Source: Candidatus Omnitrophota bacterium
GTDB taxonomy: Bacteria; Omnitrophota; Koll11; Gorgyraeales; Gorgyraeaceae
Assembly (NCBI GenBank): GCA_018818505.1
Contig: JAHIRR010000086.1
Location: forward strand, 1 to 6,977
DNA: 6,977 bases
Reading direction: 5' to 3'
Numbering within the stretch: the stretch's first letter is position 1; every line of letters begins with the position of its first letter. Both the position numbers and the translations under genes were made by a program. This document shows positions 1-5,685 of this stretch, one piece after another. The notes under the pieces are model-generated. The model saw nothing but the letters and a program-made list of their open reading frames with translations. It ran no database searches and was not told the DNA's origin.

Positions 1-10
1 CAAATAAATT

Positions 11-45
11 CTCCGCCTTCGGCGAGACCTCGCTGCAAAGCAGCG
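11..45 (-). terminator. Two small hairpins, possible weak transcription end
   Basis: On the minus strand the message beyond the DRTGG gene meets a perfect 6-bp stem (31-36 with 40-45, AAA spacer on the plus strand). A second stem follows at 11-26 (CTCCGCC/GGCGAG with one bulged C). The second is followed by AATTTATTTG, a weak U-rich tail. It lies about 150 nt beyond the stop codon and the tail is poor, so terminator function is uncertain. Confidence 0.3.
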
Positions 46-52
46 GGCAATT

Positions 53-155
53 ACCAATAATCAATAACCGAACATCCTTGAAGCGCAGGTTTGATTATTG
101 GAATTTGGTTATTGGTCATTGTTTGGTTATTGTAACTTGTATCTTGGTTATTTCG
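53..155. repeat. Degenerate TTGGTTATTG repeats downstream of the last gene
   Basis: Direct copies resembling TTGGTTATTG appear at 105-115, 122-132 and 143-155, with a related GATTATTGG at 93-101. An inverted relative, ACCAATAATCAATAACC, lies at 53-69. Spacing is irregular at about 17-21 bp and copies differ, so this is an AT-rich degenerate repeat and not a CRISPR array. Confidence 0.6.
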
Positions 156-174
156 TGTCATTTTACTGGATAAG

Positions 175-1275
175 TTATTTGATTTTTGAAAGTATCCTAT
201 CTATGTCCACGTACTCTTCCACTAATCTCGTAGCTGTCTTTGTCTTTTCTTTGTCATCCGGCCGTATCTTTATGGCTAGGTCGTGTATCTCGGCAGCTGT
301 AGCATAGGTGTGTTTTTTGCTTAAGAGAACTGGTATCTTTGCGTCTTCTATGAGCATCAAGATCTTCTTATCAGGCACTATCCCTCCTGTGAGTACTATA
401 CCTGCTATGGAGATGTCTCTTTTTGGCCTTTTCAAGAGGTGCGCGCTGAGCAGGGTCATGAGCATGTCTTCCCTGTCCCCAGGCGTTATAAGAAGAGACC
501 CATTTTCAATATAGTCCAGCGCAGCGTGCGGCTGCATCGCTCCTACAAGTATCTTGTAGATCTTGTTGCGCATCCCGGTCTTCTTTGAAATAAGCTCGAT
601 ATCTGTCTCTTCCAGGATATTCTTTATAGTGGGCCTGGACAATGAGGATGTATATGGTATAACGCCCAGCACATCGATCCCTCTTTTTCCCAGGCCGAGT
701 TTTACTATTCTTTTTACCTTTTTATACTTGGAGGGCAGGACCTTGTTCACGATAACACCTATAACATCAACGCCTTCCTTTTCAAACAAGGCCATGTTCA
801 GCTCTATCTCGTCTATGGGCTTTCCTATGCCGCCAGATGTCACGAGTATTACCTTTGCGCCTAAAAGATTTGCCACCCTTGCGTTCGAGAGGTCAAAGAC
901 AGACCCGACCCCAGCATGGCCTGTGCCCTCAATGACAACAAGCTCTTTTTTCTTTGATACGCGCTCGAATGAGTCGATTATGTCGCTGACTAATTTTTCA
1001 TGGCCTCCTTTTTTTATGTATTTTTCCGTAAAGCCCTTTTCAATGGCTATGGGGCTCATGTCTCTCAGGCGGCATTTCGTTCCGCATACCTTTTCAATCA
1101 ACACAGAATCCTCGTCAGCCTTAAACCCGTCCTCTATAACATATCTCTGGCCAACAGGCTTTATAAAGCCTACACTTTTAAATCTTTTCTTAAACGCGCT
1201 TATAAGGCCCAGGGATATCGTGGTCTTGCCGTCATTCTGCTTTGTAGCGGCTATAAATATCTTGCCTTTTGTCAT
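175..1275 (-). CDS. BioD-like P-loop ATPase with C-terminal DRTGG domain (phosphotransacetylase N-terminal-like protein)
   Basis: A 366-residue protein. Residues 1-225 form a dethiobiotin-synthetase-like NTPase (AAA_26). It has a P-loop AATKQNDGKTT (9-19, lysine 17), GFIKPVGQ (36-43), VVIEGTGHAGVG (113-124) in place of the BioD VEGAGG loop, and VIVNKV (174-179). Residues about 235-345 form a DRTGG domain, with ITPGDRED (263-270), GIVLTGG (292-298) and IPVLLSKKHTYATA (314-327). The same pair of domains precedes the catalytic domain of long bacterial phosphotransacetylases, where it acts in regulation and oligomerisation. Here the catalytic PTA domain is absent, and the frame ends in a clean TAA with 174 nt of non-coding sequence after it, so this is a stand-alone form and not a visible truncation. 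A regulatory or ligand-sensing role in acetyl-CoA metabolism is plausible but unproven; biotin synthesis is unlikely. The ATG has no Shine-Dalgarno site, and an inverted repeat lies eight nt upstream. Confidence 0.85.
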   Translation of the reverse strand: MTKGKIFIAATKQNDGKTTISLGLISAFKKRFKSVGFIKPVGQRYVIEDGFKADEDSVLIEKVCGTKCRLRDMSPIAIEKGFTEKYIKKGGHEKLVSDIIDSFERVSKKKELVVIEGTGHAGVGSVFDLSNARVANLLGAKVILVTSGGIGKPIDEIELNMALFEKEGVDVIGVIVNKVLPSKYKKVKRIVKLGLGKRGIDVLGVIPYTSSLSRPTIKNILEETDIELISKKTGMRNKIYKILVGAMQPHAALDYIENGSLLITPGDREDMLMTLLSAHLLKRPKRDISIAGIVLTGGIVPDKKILMLIEDAKIPVLLSKKHTYATAAEIHDLAIKIRPDDKEKTKTATRLVEEYVDIDRILSKIK

Positions 1276-1283
1276 TTTTTTTG

Positions 1284-1350
1284 ACGCGAATTATCGCGAA
1301 TCTAACGCTGATATTCGCGAATATTCGCGTTGGATTTGCGAGTATTTGCG
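1284..1350. repeat. TTCGCGAA-rich inverted repeat between the HPS/RraA and DRTGG genes
   Basis: A 20-bp arm at 1284-1303 pairs with 1311-1330 at 17 of 20 positions, with a seven-base spacer. The right arm contains the perfect palindrome TTCGCGAA (1314-1321). A third, diverged copy of the right arm in direct orientation (GGATTTGCGAGTATTTGCG) occupies 1332-1350. The unit fills almost the whole 76-nt gap and ends eight nt from the start codon of the downstream gene. Confidence 0.8.
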
Positions 1351-1351
1351 T

Positions 1352-2638
1352 TTATTTCTTCTCCCACTTTAAAAGCTCTATTACTTTTGCCAGGGTACTG
1401 CCTTCGTCTATTTCTTTTCTTACGCGGTTTTCCATTTCAAGGACATTCATGGCCCTATTTGCTATTTCCAATGCCTTTTGTGCGGGGATCACAATAACGC
1501 CGTCATCATCGCCTACTACGTAATCTCCGTTAAAGACCTTTATGCCGCTGATATTGACAGGCACGCCTATTTCACCAAAACCCTTTGGCTCTCCGGCAGT
1601 CGGAGTGATCAGCTTGCTGAAAGCTGGAAATTTTAATTTTCTTATCTCCTGCACGTCCCTTATAGCGCCGTCTATTACAACGCCTGCTATTCTTTTCTGT
1701 ATGGCGCCATGCGTTGCCAGCTCTCCCCATACAGCAGGGCCGACTCCGCCAGTGTCGATCACAATGACCTGGCCAGGCTCTGCAATGTCAATGGCCTCTA
1801 CTGTCTTTGCCCAATCGCCGGGATATGTCCTGACTGTTATTGCCTTGCCGCATATCTTTACGCCAGGCGTAATAGCCTTTAAGTCTTTTAAGCCGCCTGA
1901 CCTATGCATTGCGTCTGAAATATTAGCGGTTGAAACCAGGCTCAGGACCTTTTCTATATCTTTTTCAGAGACCCGTTTGAATAATTCTGTTTTTACCCTT
2001 TTCATGGTCTGCATGGATCTTTTTATGTCAGCTACGGCCTTTCTGGTGTCTTTAGATTTATTGATAGCGCCGCCGACTATTATTATACTCGCGCCTGAGG
2101 AAATCGCGTCAGGAGCTGTTTCGGAATTTATGCCGCCTGCTACCGCAAGGGTCGTTTTTATTTTTTTCGAGATCTTTTTGAGCTGGCTAAATGGGTTTTT
2201 TGCGGTCATCTGGTCATCAATAGCGCAGTGGATCCCGATATAGTCTACGCCGAGCGCTTCTATCTCTTTTGCCCTTTTTTCCGGATCCTTTACTGAGATC
2301 AGATCCGCCTGTATCTTAGCGCCATAATTATGCGCTGCCTCAACGCATTCCTTTATAGTCGAGTCGCTGGCAGCGCCGAGCACGCATACGACATTAGCGC
2401 CTGCCTTTGCAGCTATCTCCACCTCTGTGCGGCCGGCATCCATTATCTTCATGTCAGCCACAATGGTCTTTTTCGGAAATTTCTCGCGCAGCTTGCGGAC
2501 AACGCTCAACCCTTCACTTTTTATAAGCGGAGTGCCTGCCTCTATCCAATCTACGCCGCCTGCTACTGCTTCTTCAGCGCATTTCATGGCGCGGGAAAGA
2601 TCAACAAAATCTAACGCGACTTGTAATACAGGTTTCAT
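1352..2638 (-). CDS. Bifunctional 3-hexulose-6-phosphate synthase / RraA-like fusion protein
   Basis: A 428-residue two-domain protein. Residues 1-210 are an orotidine-phosphate-decarboxylase-superfamily barrel with VALDF (7-11), EAGTPLIKSEG (33-43), the catalytic DMKIMD (D62, K64, D67), VAGGIN (166-171) and the phosphate-binding IIVGGAI (186-192). EAGTPLI and DMKIMDAG favour hexulose-phosphate synthase over ketogulonate-phosphate decarboxylase. That enzyme condenses formaldehyde with ribulose 5-phosphate, or runs in reverse to make pentose phosphate. Residues about 217-428 are an RraA/aldolase-like domain with NISDAM (239-244), GPAVWGELA (300-308) and DGAIRDVQE (323-331). The GE and R-D-x2-E residues are those used by metal-dependent RraA-fold aldolases, so a carbon-carbon lyase role is more likely than RNase regulation. 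This fusion is known, mainly from methanogens and scattered bacteria. No phosphohexuloisomerase gene is visible. The ATG fits the family N-terminus but has no Shine-Dalgarno site, and a hairpin ends ten nt upstream. Confidence 0.92.
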   Translation of the reverse strand: MKPVLQVALDFVDLSRAMKCAEEAVAGGVDWIEAGTPLIKSEGLSVVRKLREKFPKKTIVADMKIMDAGRTEVEIAAKAGANVVCVLGAASDSTIKECVEAAHNYGAKIQADLISVKDPEKRAKEIEALGVDYIGIHCAIDDQMTAKNPFSQLKKISKKIKTTLAVAGGINSETAPDAISSGASIIIVGGAINKSKDTRKAVADIKRSMQTMKRVKTELFKRVSEKDIEKVLSLVSTANISDAMHRSGGLKDLKAITPGVKICGKAITVRTYPGDWAKTVEAIDIAEPGQVIVIDTGGVGPAVWGELATHGAIQKRIAGVVIDGAIRDVQEIRKLKFPAFSKLITPTAGEPKGFGEIGVPVNISGIKVFNGDYVVGDDDGVIVIPAQKALEIANRAMNVLEMENRVRKEIDEGSTLAKVIELLKWEKK

Positions 2639-2648
2639 AGCGTATTTT

Positions 2649-2686
2649 CGAGGCTGGACCTCGGCAAAAGCCGAGGTCCAGCCTCG
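2649..2686. repeat. Perfect 17-bp hairpin between yjbQ and the HPS/RraA gene
   Basis: CGAGGCTGGACCTCGGC (2649-2665) is followed by an AAAA loop (2666-2669) and its exact reverse complement (2670-2686). Each arm is itself nearly self-complementary (GAGG-CTGGA-CCTC), so two alternative folds are possible. In the direction of transcription (minus) the stem is followed by AAAATACGCT and then the ATG, with no T-run, so it is not a standard intrinsic terminator for the operon. It may be a dispersed palindromic repeat or an intercistronic RNA structure. Confidence 0.9.
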
Positions 2687-2689
2687 GCT

Positions 2690-3109
2690 TTATTCTCCTA
2701 TTAGCTGCACAATCAATTCGCGCGAACGCGGTCTATTGTCAAAATCTATAAATATGATCTGCTGCCACGTGCCAAGCTGTAATTTATTGTCAACAAAGGG
2801 AACTGAGACGCTGGGGCCGAGAAACGATGCCCTTACATGCGCGTAGCCATTTCCATCATGCCATCTCACGTTGTGTTCATAGTGGCCGGATTTCGGCGCT
2901 ATTTTTTCAAAATAATCCTTAAGGTCCTGCACCAGCCCTGGTTCATATTCTACTGTGGTAAGTCCGCCTGTTGAACCAGACACGAATACAGTGACAATGC
3001 CAGAGCCTAATTTGGACTTAGATAGAGCGCTGGCTACCTGAGCAGTTATATCAATAATATCTGTATCGCCTTTTGTGTTGAGTTTTATTTTTTTAGTAAT
3101 TACTGTCAT
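2690..3109 (-). CDS. yjbQ: YjbQ/UPF0047 family protein (secondary thiamine-phosphate synthase-type)
   Basis: A 139-residue single-domain protein of the UPF0047 family, normal in length. Family signatures are visible: VFVSGSTGGLTTVEYEPGL (41-59), a central YEHNVRWHDGNGYAHVRAS (77-95) with the conserved HDGNGYAH stretch, then FLGPSVSVPF (96-105), LGTWQQI (112-118) and a C-terminal RSRELIVQLIGE (128-139). E. coli YjbQ can act weakly as a thiamine-phosphate synthase, but the physiological role of the family is unsettled, so the function here is open. The first motif has SGSTG where E. coli-type members have a histidine (HTSA-like), which I believe marks a separate subfamily. The start overlaps the acsE stop as TAATG, with an AGGA site seven bases upstream, so it is translated from the acsE message. 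The TAA stop sits four nt from a strong hairpin. Confidence 0.88.
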   Translation of the reverse strand: MTVITKKIKLNTKGDTDIIDITAQVASALSKSKLGSGIVTVFVSGSTGGLTTVEYEPGLVQDLKDYFEKIAPKSGHYEHNVRWHDGNGYAHVRASFLGPSVSVPFVDNKLQLGTWQQIIFIDFDNRPRSRELIVQLIGE

Positions 3110-3903
3110 TATTTTTTCCTGTATGCGTCGAGGAACGAGTCGCAGTAGAGTTGTTTCTCCATGAGAAGCTCCGCTGTTATCGCGGCGTCTACGAGTTCTT
3201 TGTCTGTGGCGTCCATAATGGCGGCGTCCAGGCCGCTGGCTATTGCCATTGCCAGAAATGTCCTGTTAATAATAGCTTTGCACTGAGAAGGCGCGCCCTG
3301 CGAAACATTGGAAAGGCCAAGTATGGTCTTTGGCGCAGGGTCCGCGAGCATCTTTGACTCCCGTATGGCCCTTAATACCTCTTTTGCGTGCACCTGCGCA
3401 ACATTTACAGGCAAGATCACAGCGTCAAGATATAGATCTGACAGGTTAATGCCATGTTCCATGGCAGATGCCACGATCTTCATGCCGAGTTCAAGCCTGC
3501 CTTCAGCGTCCTTTGGTATGCCCGCTTTGTCCATGGTCAATCCTATGACTGAGGCATTGTATTTTTTTGCAAGGCCAAACAGCGGATCCATTTTATCCTG
3601 GTTGGCATTTACAGAATTTATTATGGGTTTTGATTTACATGCTGAAAGGCCAGCTTCCATCACGTCTATTTTTGTCGTATCGATCGCGAGCGGCGCGTCG
3701 CTGACTTCAGTAATGGTCTTTACAAGCCATTCCATTGCCTCTTTTGGATTATCTGACGATGGTCCGACATTTACATCAAGCGCGCTTGCGCCAGATGATA
3801 CTTGTTTTTTCGCAAGCTCCTGTATTACAGCTTTATCCTTTTTTTGTATTGCCTGTGCTACATCTTTAAACATCCCGTTTATGCGCTCACCTATTATGAA
3901 CAT
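3109..3903 (-). CDS. acsE: AcsE, 5-methyltetrahydrofolate:corrinoid/iron-sulfur protein methyltransferase
   Basis: A 264-residue pterin-binding TIM-barrel protein, nearly the same length as the Moorella enzyme and collinear with it. It opens with IIGERINGMF (3-12), followed by ALDVNVGP (41-48). Residues matching those described in pterin and methyl transfer are present: D75 in AIDTT, N96 in INSVNA, D160 in LYLDAVILP and N199 in LGLSNVSQ. The block MLADPAPKT (185-193) and the C-terminal YCDSFLDAY (252-260) are also typical. It transfers the N5-methyl group of methyl-tetrahydrofolate to Co(I) of the AcsC/AcsD protein, the step joining the folate branch to acetyl-CoA synthesis. The short length with no B12-binding or homocysteine domain excludes MetH. 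The ATG has an AAGGAG site five bases upstream. It follows acsD after a 151-nt gap containing a long palindrome, and its TAA overlaps the yjbQ ATG by one base. Confidence 0.95.
   Translation of the reverse strand: MFIIGERINGMFKDVAQAIQKKDKAVIQELAKKQVSSGASALDVNVGPSSDNPKEAMEWLVKTITEVSDAPLAIDTTKIDVMEAGLSACKSKPIINSVNANQDKMDPLFGLAKKYNASVIGLTMDKAGIPKDAEGRLELGMKIVASAMEHGINLSDLYLDAVILPVNVAQVHAKEVLRAIRESKMLADPAPKTILGLSNVSQGAPSQCKAIINRTFLAMAIASGLDAAIMDATDKELVDAAITAELLMEKQLYCDSFLDAYRKK
3117..3120 (-). promoter_or_regulatory. Ribosome binding site of yjbQ
   Basis: AGGA on the minus strand, seven bases before the ATG and within the last codons of acsE. It supports the TAATG-coupled start at 3109. Confidence 0.6.
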
Positions 3904-3908
3904 ACTTA

Positions 3909-3914
3909 CTCCTT
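3909..3914 (-). promoter_or_regulatory. Ribosome binding site of acsE
   Basis: AAGGAG on the minus strand with the same five-base spacing as for acsD. It lies between the palindrome and the start codon and supports the start at 3903. Confidence 0.85.
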
Positions 3915-3935
3915 CTTTTATCGCCTTTCGTTATT

Positions 3936-4046
3936 CGGCTACGGTGTCGATGCTCGTAACGGTTACGTCAGCGGTCACGGTTACGTGATATAAAGACGTA
4001 ACCGCCGACGTAACCCTAACCGATACGGGCATCGACACCGTAGCCG
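3936..4046. repeat. 111-bp imperfect palindrome between acsD and acsE
   Basis: The outer arms CGGCTACGGTGTCGATGC (3936-3953) and its exact reverse complement (4029-4046) pair over 18 bp. The inner parts continue the pairing with interruptions: CGTA-CGGTTA-like segments, CGTC-GCGG segments, and a terminal TTACGT (3981-3986) against ACGTAA (3996-4001). The loop is nine bases (3987-3995). The hexamer CGTAAC or its complement GTTACG occurs six times between 3955 and 4050. The element lies within the presumed operon message and ends 32 nt before the acsE start, leaving its ribosome binding site free. It could be a mobile palindromic repeat or an RNA structure for message processing or stability. 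Confidence 0.9.
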
Positions 4047-4054
4047 TAACCGTA

Positions 4055-4990
4055 TTACGTACCTATAAGCTCTCTAATTATTTTCTTCGTCTCCTCAACT
4101 GCTCTAGGGTGACTCATGACAAGGATGTCTGCACCTGCATTTAAATACGCCACAGCAGTGGCTGTCTCATACAGTGCGCCTCTGTCCTTAGCAGGTCCCC
4201 ATTCTTTTGCTGCCTCATCGCCAGTCTTTGCTTCTTTTGTGCGCCAGACCTCTTGCCCCACAAAGTTTATTAAAGGCATTGAAAGCATCTTGTCGCCTGA
4301 GAGTCCGGCGAGCCGCGTCCGTTCCATTATTGAATAAGTATATTCCAGGCCATATCCAAGCGCGCCTGTTGCATGATGAATTACTATTTTATCCTGCGGA
4401 AATTGCATATCACATATAAGTATATTCAACTGTTTTGCAATATTTATATCAATTGGCGCTTCAGAGATAATCGCATGGCCTCCACTCAGGCATGCAGCAG
4501 TCAAGGTCTTGTAATTTTCCTGTGTCGCGATCCCAAAAAGGCAATTCTCTCCTTTTGCAACTTCTGCGCAATGCACCATAACATCGTTGTCTTTTTGAGC
4601 TGAGCCGCTGCCTATTACAATAAGCGGCACATCCACAGCCTTTAAGATATTTTCCAAGGTCTTGCCAGCGTCTTGGCCAGAGGCATTTTTCGTATCCGGG
4701 TGTATGCTTGCAAGGCGCAGACATATCAAATCTGCTGAGAATTTCTCTACGCAAAGTTTTGCCCACTGAGCTGGATCCTTCAAAGATTCTCCAAAATTAG
4801 CCTTTAATGCATCTGGCCATTCAGAAGGCTCCATATCCCATACTTCCATTGCCACATTAGGAGGATTCGGACATTTATCCTCACCCTTTATAAAAAATAT
4901 ACCTGTTTCCCCGCCGATCTTTATGGGCTTTTTCTTCCCAAGTGTAACCTCGCTTATCTTGTCCTGCCATTTTTCAATCAATCTTTCCAT
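4055..4990 (-). CDS. acsD: AcsD, corrinoid iron-sulfur protein small subunit (CO dehydrogenase/acetyl-CoA synthase delta subunit)
   Basis: A 311-residue protein matching the bacterial CFeSP small subunit along its full length, close to the usual size of about 310-325. Recognisable blocks are AMEVWDMEP (47-55), DPAQWAK (72-78), ENYKTLTAACL (158-168), DINIAKQLNIL (181-191), GALGYGLEY (209-217), GDKMLSMPLI (232-241), RGALYE (270-275) and SHPRAV (293-298). The fold is a TIM barrel. With AcsC it forms the heterodimer whose cobalamin carries the methyl group from AcsE to acetyl-CoA synthase. AcsC, which holds the [4Fe-4S] cluster, is not in this window. The ATG start is supported by an AAGGAG site five bases upstream and by the family N-terminus. 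It overlaps the end of cooC by 13 nt, so expression of the maturation factor and this subunit is probably linked. The stop codon lies about 10 nt from a large palindrome that separates it from acsE. Confidence 0.95.
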   Translation of the reverse strand: MERLIEKWQDKISEVTLGKKKPIKIGGETGIFFIKGEDKCPNPPNVAMEVWDMEPSEWPDALKANFGESLKDPAQWAKLCVEKFSADLICLRLASIHPDTKNASGQDAGKTLENILKAVDVPLIVIGSGSAQKDNDVMVHCAEVAKGENCLFGIATQENYKTLTAACLSGGHAIISEAPIDINIAKQLNILICDMQFPQDKIVIHHATGALGYGLEYTYSIMERTRLAGLSGDKMLSMPLINFVGQEVWRTKEAKTGDEAAKEWGPAKDRGALYETATAVAYLNAGADILVMSHPRAVEETKKIIRELIGT

Positions 4991-5685
4991 AGCATCTCCT
5001 TACCTTGTGGTAAACTTTTGCCCTTTTCGCTGTTTTTTTGTATATCTTCCTGAAAAGAGATATAGCGTTCTACCTCTAAACCGGAATCTTTTATTAATTT
5101 CAGTTTCTCGTCCTCAAGCTGACCCTTTGACTTATTGATGACTAATGAGACATCTTTTAGTTTCAGGCCTGCCTTTTTTGCTGTCTCCAGCGCGCTTATA
5201 GCTGATTTAATGCCTACTGTTGTTGTATCACTGACCAGCAAAAGATTGTCTACTTTATCTGCTGTGCGCCGACTAAGATGTTCCATGCCAGCTTCATTGT
5301 CTATTACAATGTATTTATAATTCCTGCCGAGTTTTGACAGGTATTCTCTCAGGATATTGTTTATGGCGCAATAGCAGCCAGGCCCTTCCGGCCTTCCCAT
5401 GACAAGAAGGTCTATGCCTTCCCCTTCTGTAATTATCTCCTGCAGTCTCATGTTAAAAAGATCAGTTTTGGGAAAACTTACTGAAGAAGATTTTTTTGCT
5501 TCTTCGCGTATATCTGAGATAGTGTCGCTATATTCGAGCCCTAGCGCTGCATTGAGATTAGAGTTCGGGTCAGCGTCAATTGCCAGTATTGGTTTATCTA
5601 TCTTCAGAAGATGCCTGATTAGTAACGCGCTAACTGTAGTCTTTCCAACCCCGCCCTTACCTGCGACAGCTATTACGTAAGCCAC
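4978..5685 (-). CDS. cooC: CooC-type nickel-insertion ATPase for CO dehydrogenase/acetyl-CoA synthase
   Basis: A 235-residue MinD/SIMIBI-class P-loop ATPase. The deviant Walker A motif GKGGVGKTT spans residues 9-17, with a signature lysine at 10 and the P-loop lysine at 15. DADPN (37-41) follows the Walker A strand. GPGCYC (101-106) carries the Cys-x-Cys pair (C104, C106) that in CooC proteins binds a metal at the dimer interface. DNEAGMEH (129-136) is a typical CooC motif. Known CooC/AcsF proteins hydrolyse ATP while helping nickel into CO dehydrogenase or acetyl-CoA synthase in the cytoplasm; which of the two this one serves cannot be told from sequence. The start is a GTG, the only ATG/GTG/TTG between the upstream in-frame stop (5746-5748) and the P-loop. 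It has only a weak GGTGA-like site, which suits coupling to acsV. The 3' end overlaps acsD by 13 nt. Confidence 0.93.
   Translation of the reverse strand: MAYVIAVAGKGGVGKTTVSALLIRHLLKIDKPILAIDADPNSNLNAALGLEYSDTISDIREEAKKSSSVSFPKTDLFNMRLQEIITEGEGIDLLVMGRPEGPGCYCAINNILREYLSKLGRNYKYIVIDNEAGMEHLSRRTADKVDNLLLVSDTTTVGIKSAISALETAKKAGLKLKDVSLVINKSKGQLEDEKLKLIKDSGLEVERYISFQEDIQKNSEKGKSLPQGKEMLWKD
4996..5001 (-). promoter_or_regulatory. Ribosome binding site of acsD
   Basis: AAGGAG on the minus strand, five bases before the ATG and inside the end of cooC. It fixes the acsD start at 4990. Confidence 0.85.

Noticed and set aside
53..155. Possible CRISPR array
   Set aside because: The repeated word is only about ten bases, variable, and irregularly spaced, with no constant repeat or spacer length.
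175..1275. Dethiobiotin synthetase (bioD)
   Set aside because: The P-loop and EGTGH loop differ from BioD, the protein is about 140 residues longer with a DRTGG domain, and no biotin genes are nearby.
563..1372. Open frame of 269 codons on the plus strand
   Set aside because: It lies antisense to the well-supported DRTGG ATPase gene. The product is rich in Phe, Ser and Pro without any recognisable domain, as expected of a mirror frame.
1542..2243. Open frame of 233 codons on the plus strand
   Set aside because: Antisense to the HPS/RraA fusion, whose motifs are intact. No ribosome site or family resemblance.
2649..2686. Intrinsic terminator for the acs genes
   Set aside because: On the minus strand the stem is followed by AAAATACGCT and not a T-run. 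The plus strand side is only weakly T-rich, and no plus-strand gene ends there.
3308..3988. Open frame of 226 codons on the plus strand running into the palindrome
   Set aside because: Antisense to acsE, and its end is translated repeat sequence. No recognisable protein.
4461..4766. Cys/Arg-rich open frame of 101 codons on the minus strand
   Set aside because: A shifted frame inside acsD, which is full-length and conserved. The cysteines do not form a recognisable metal-binding pattern.
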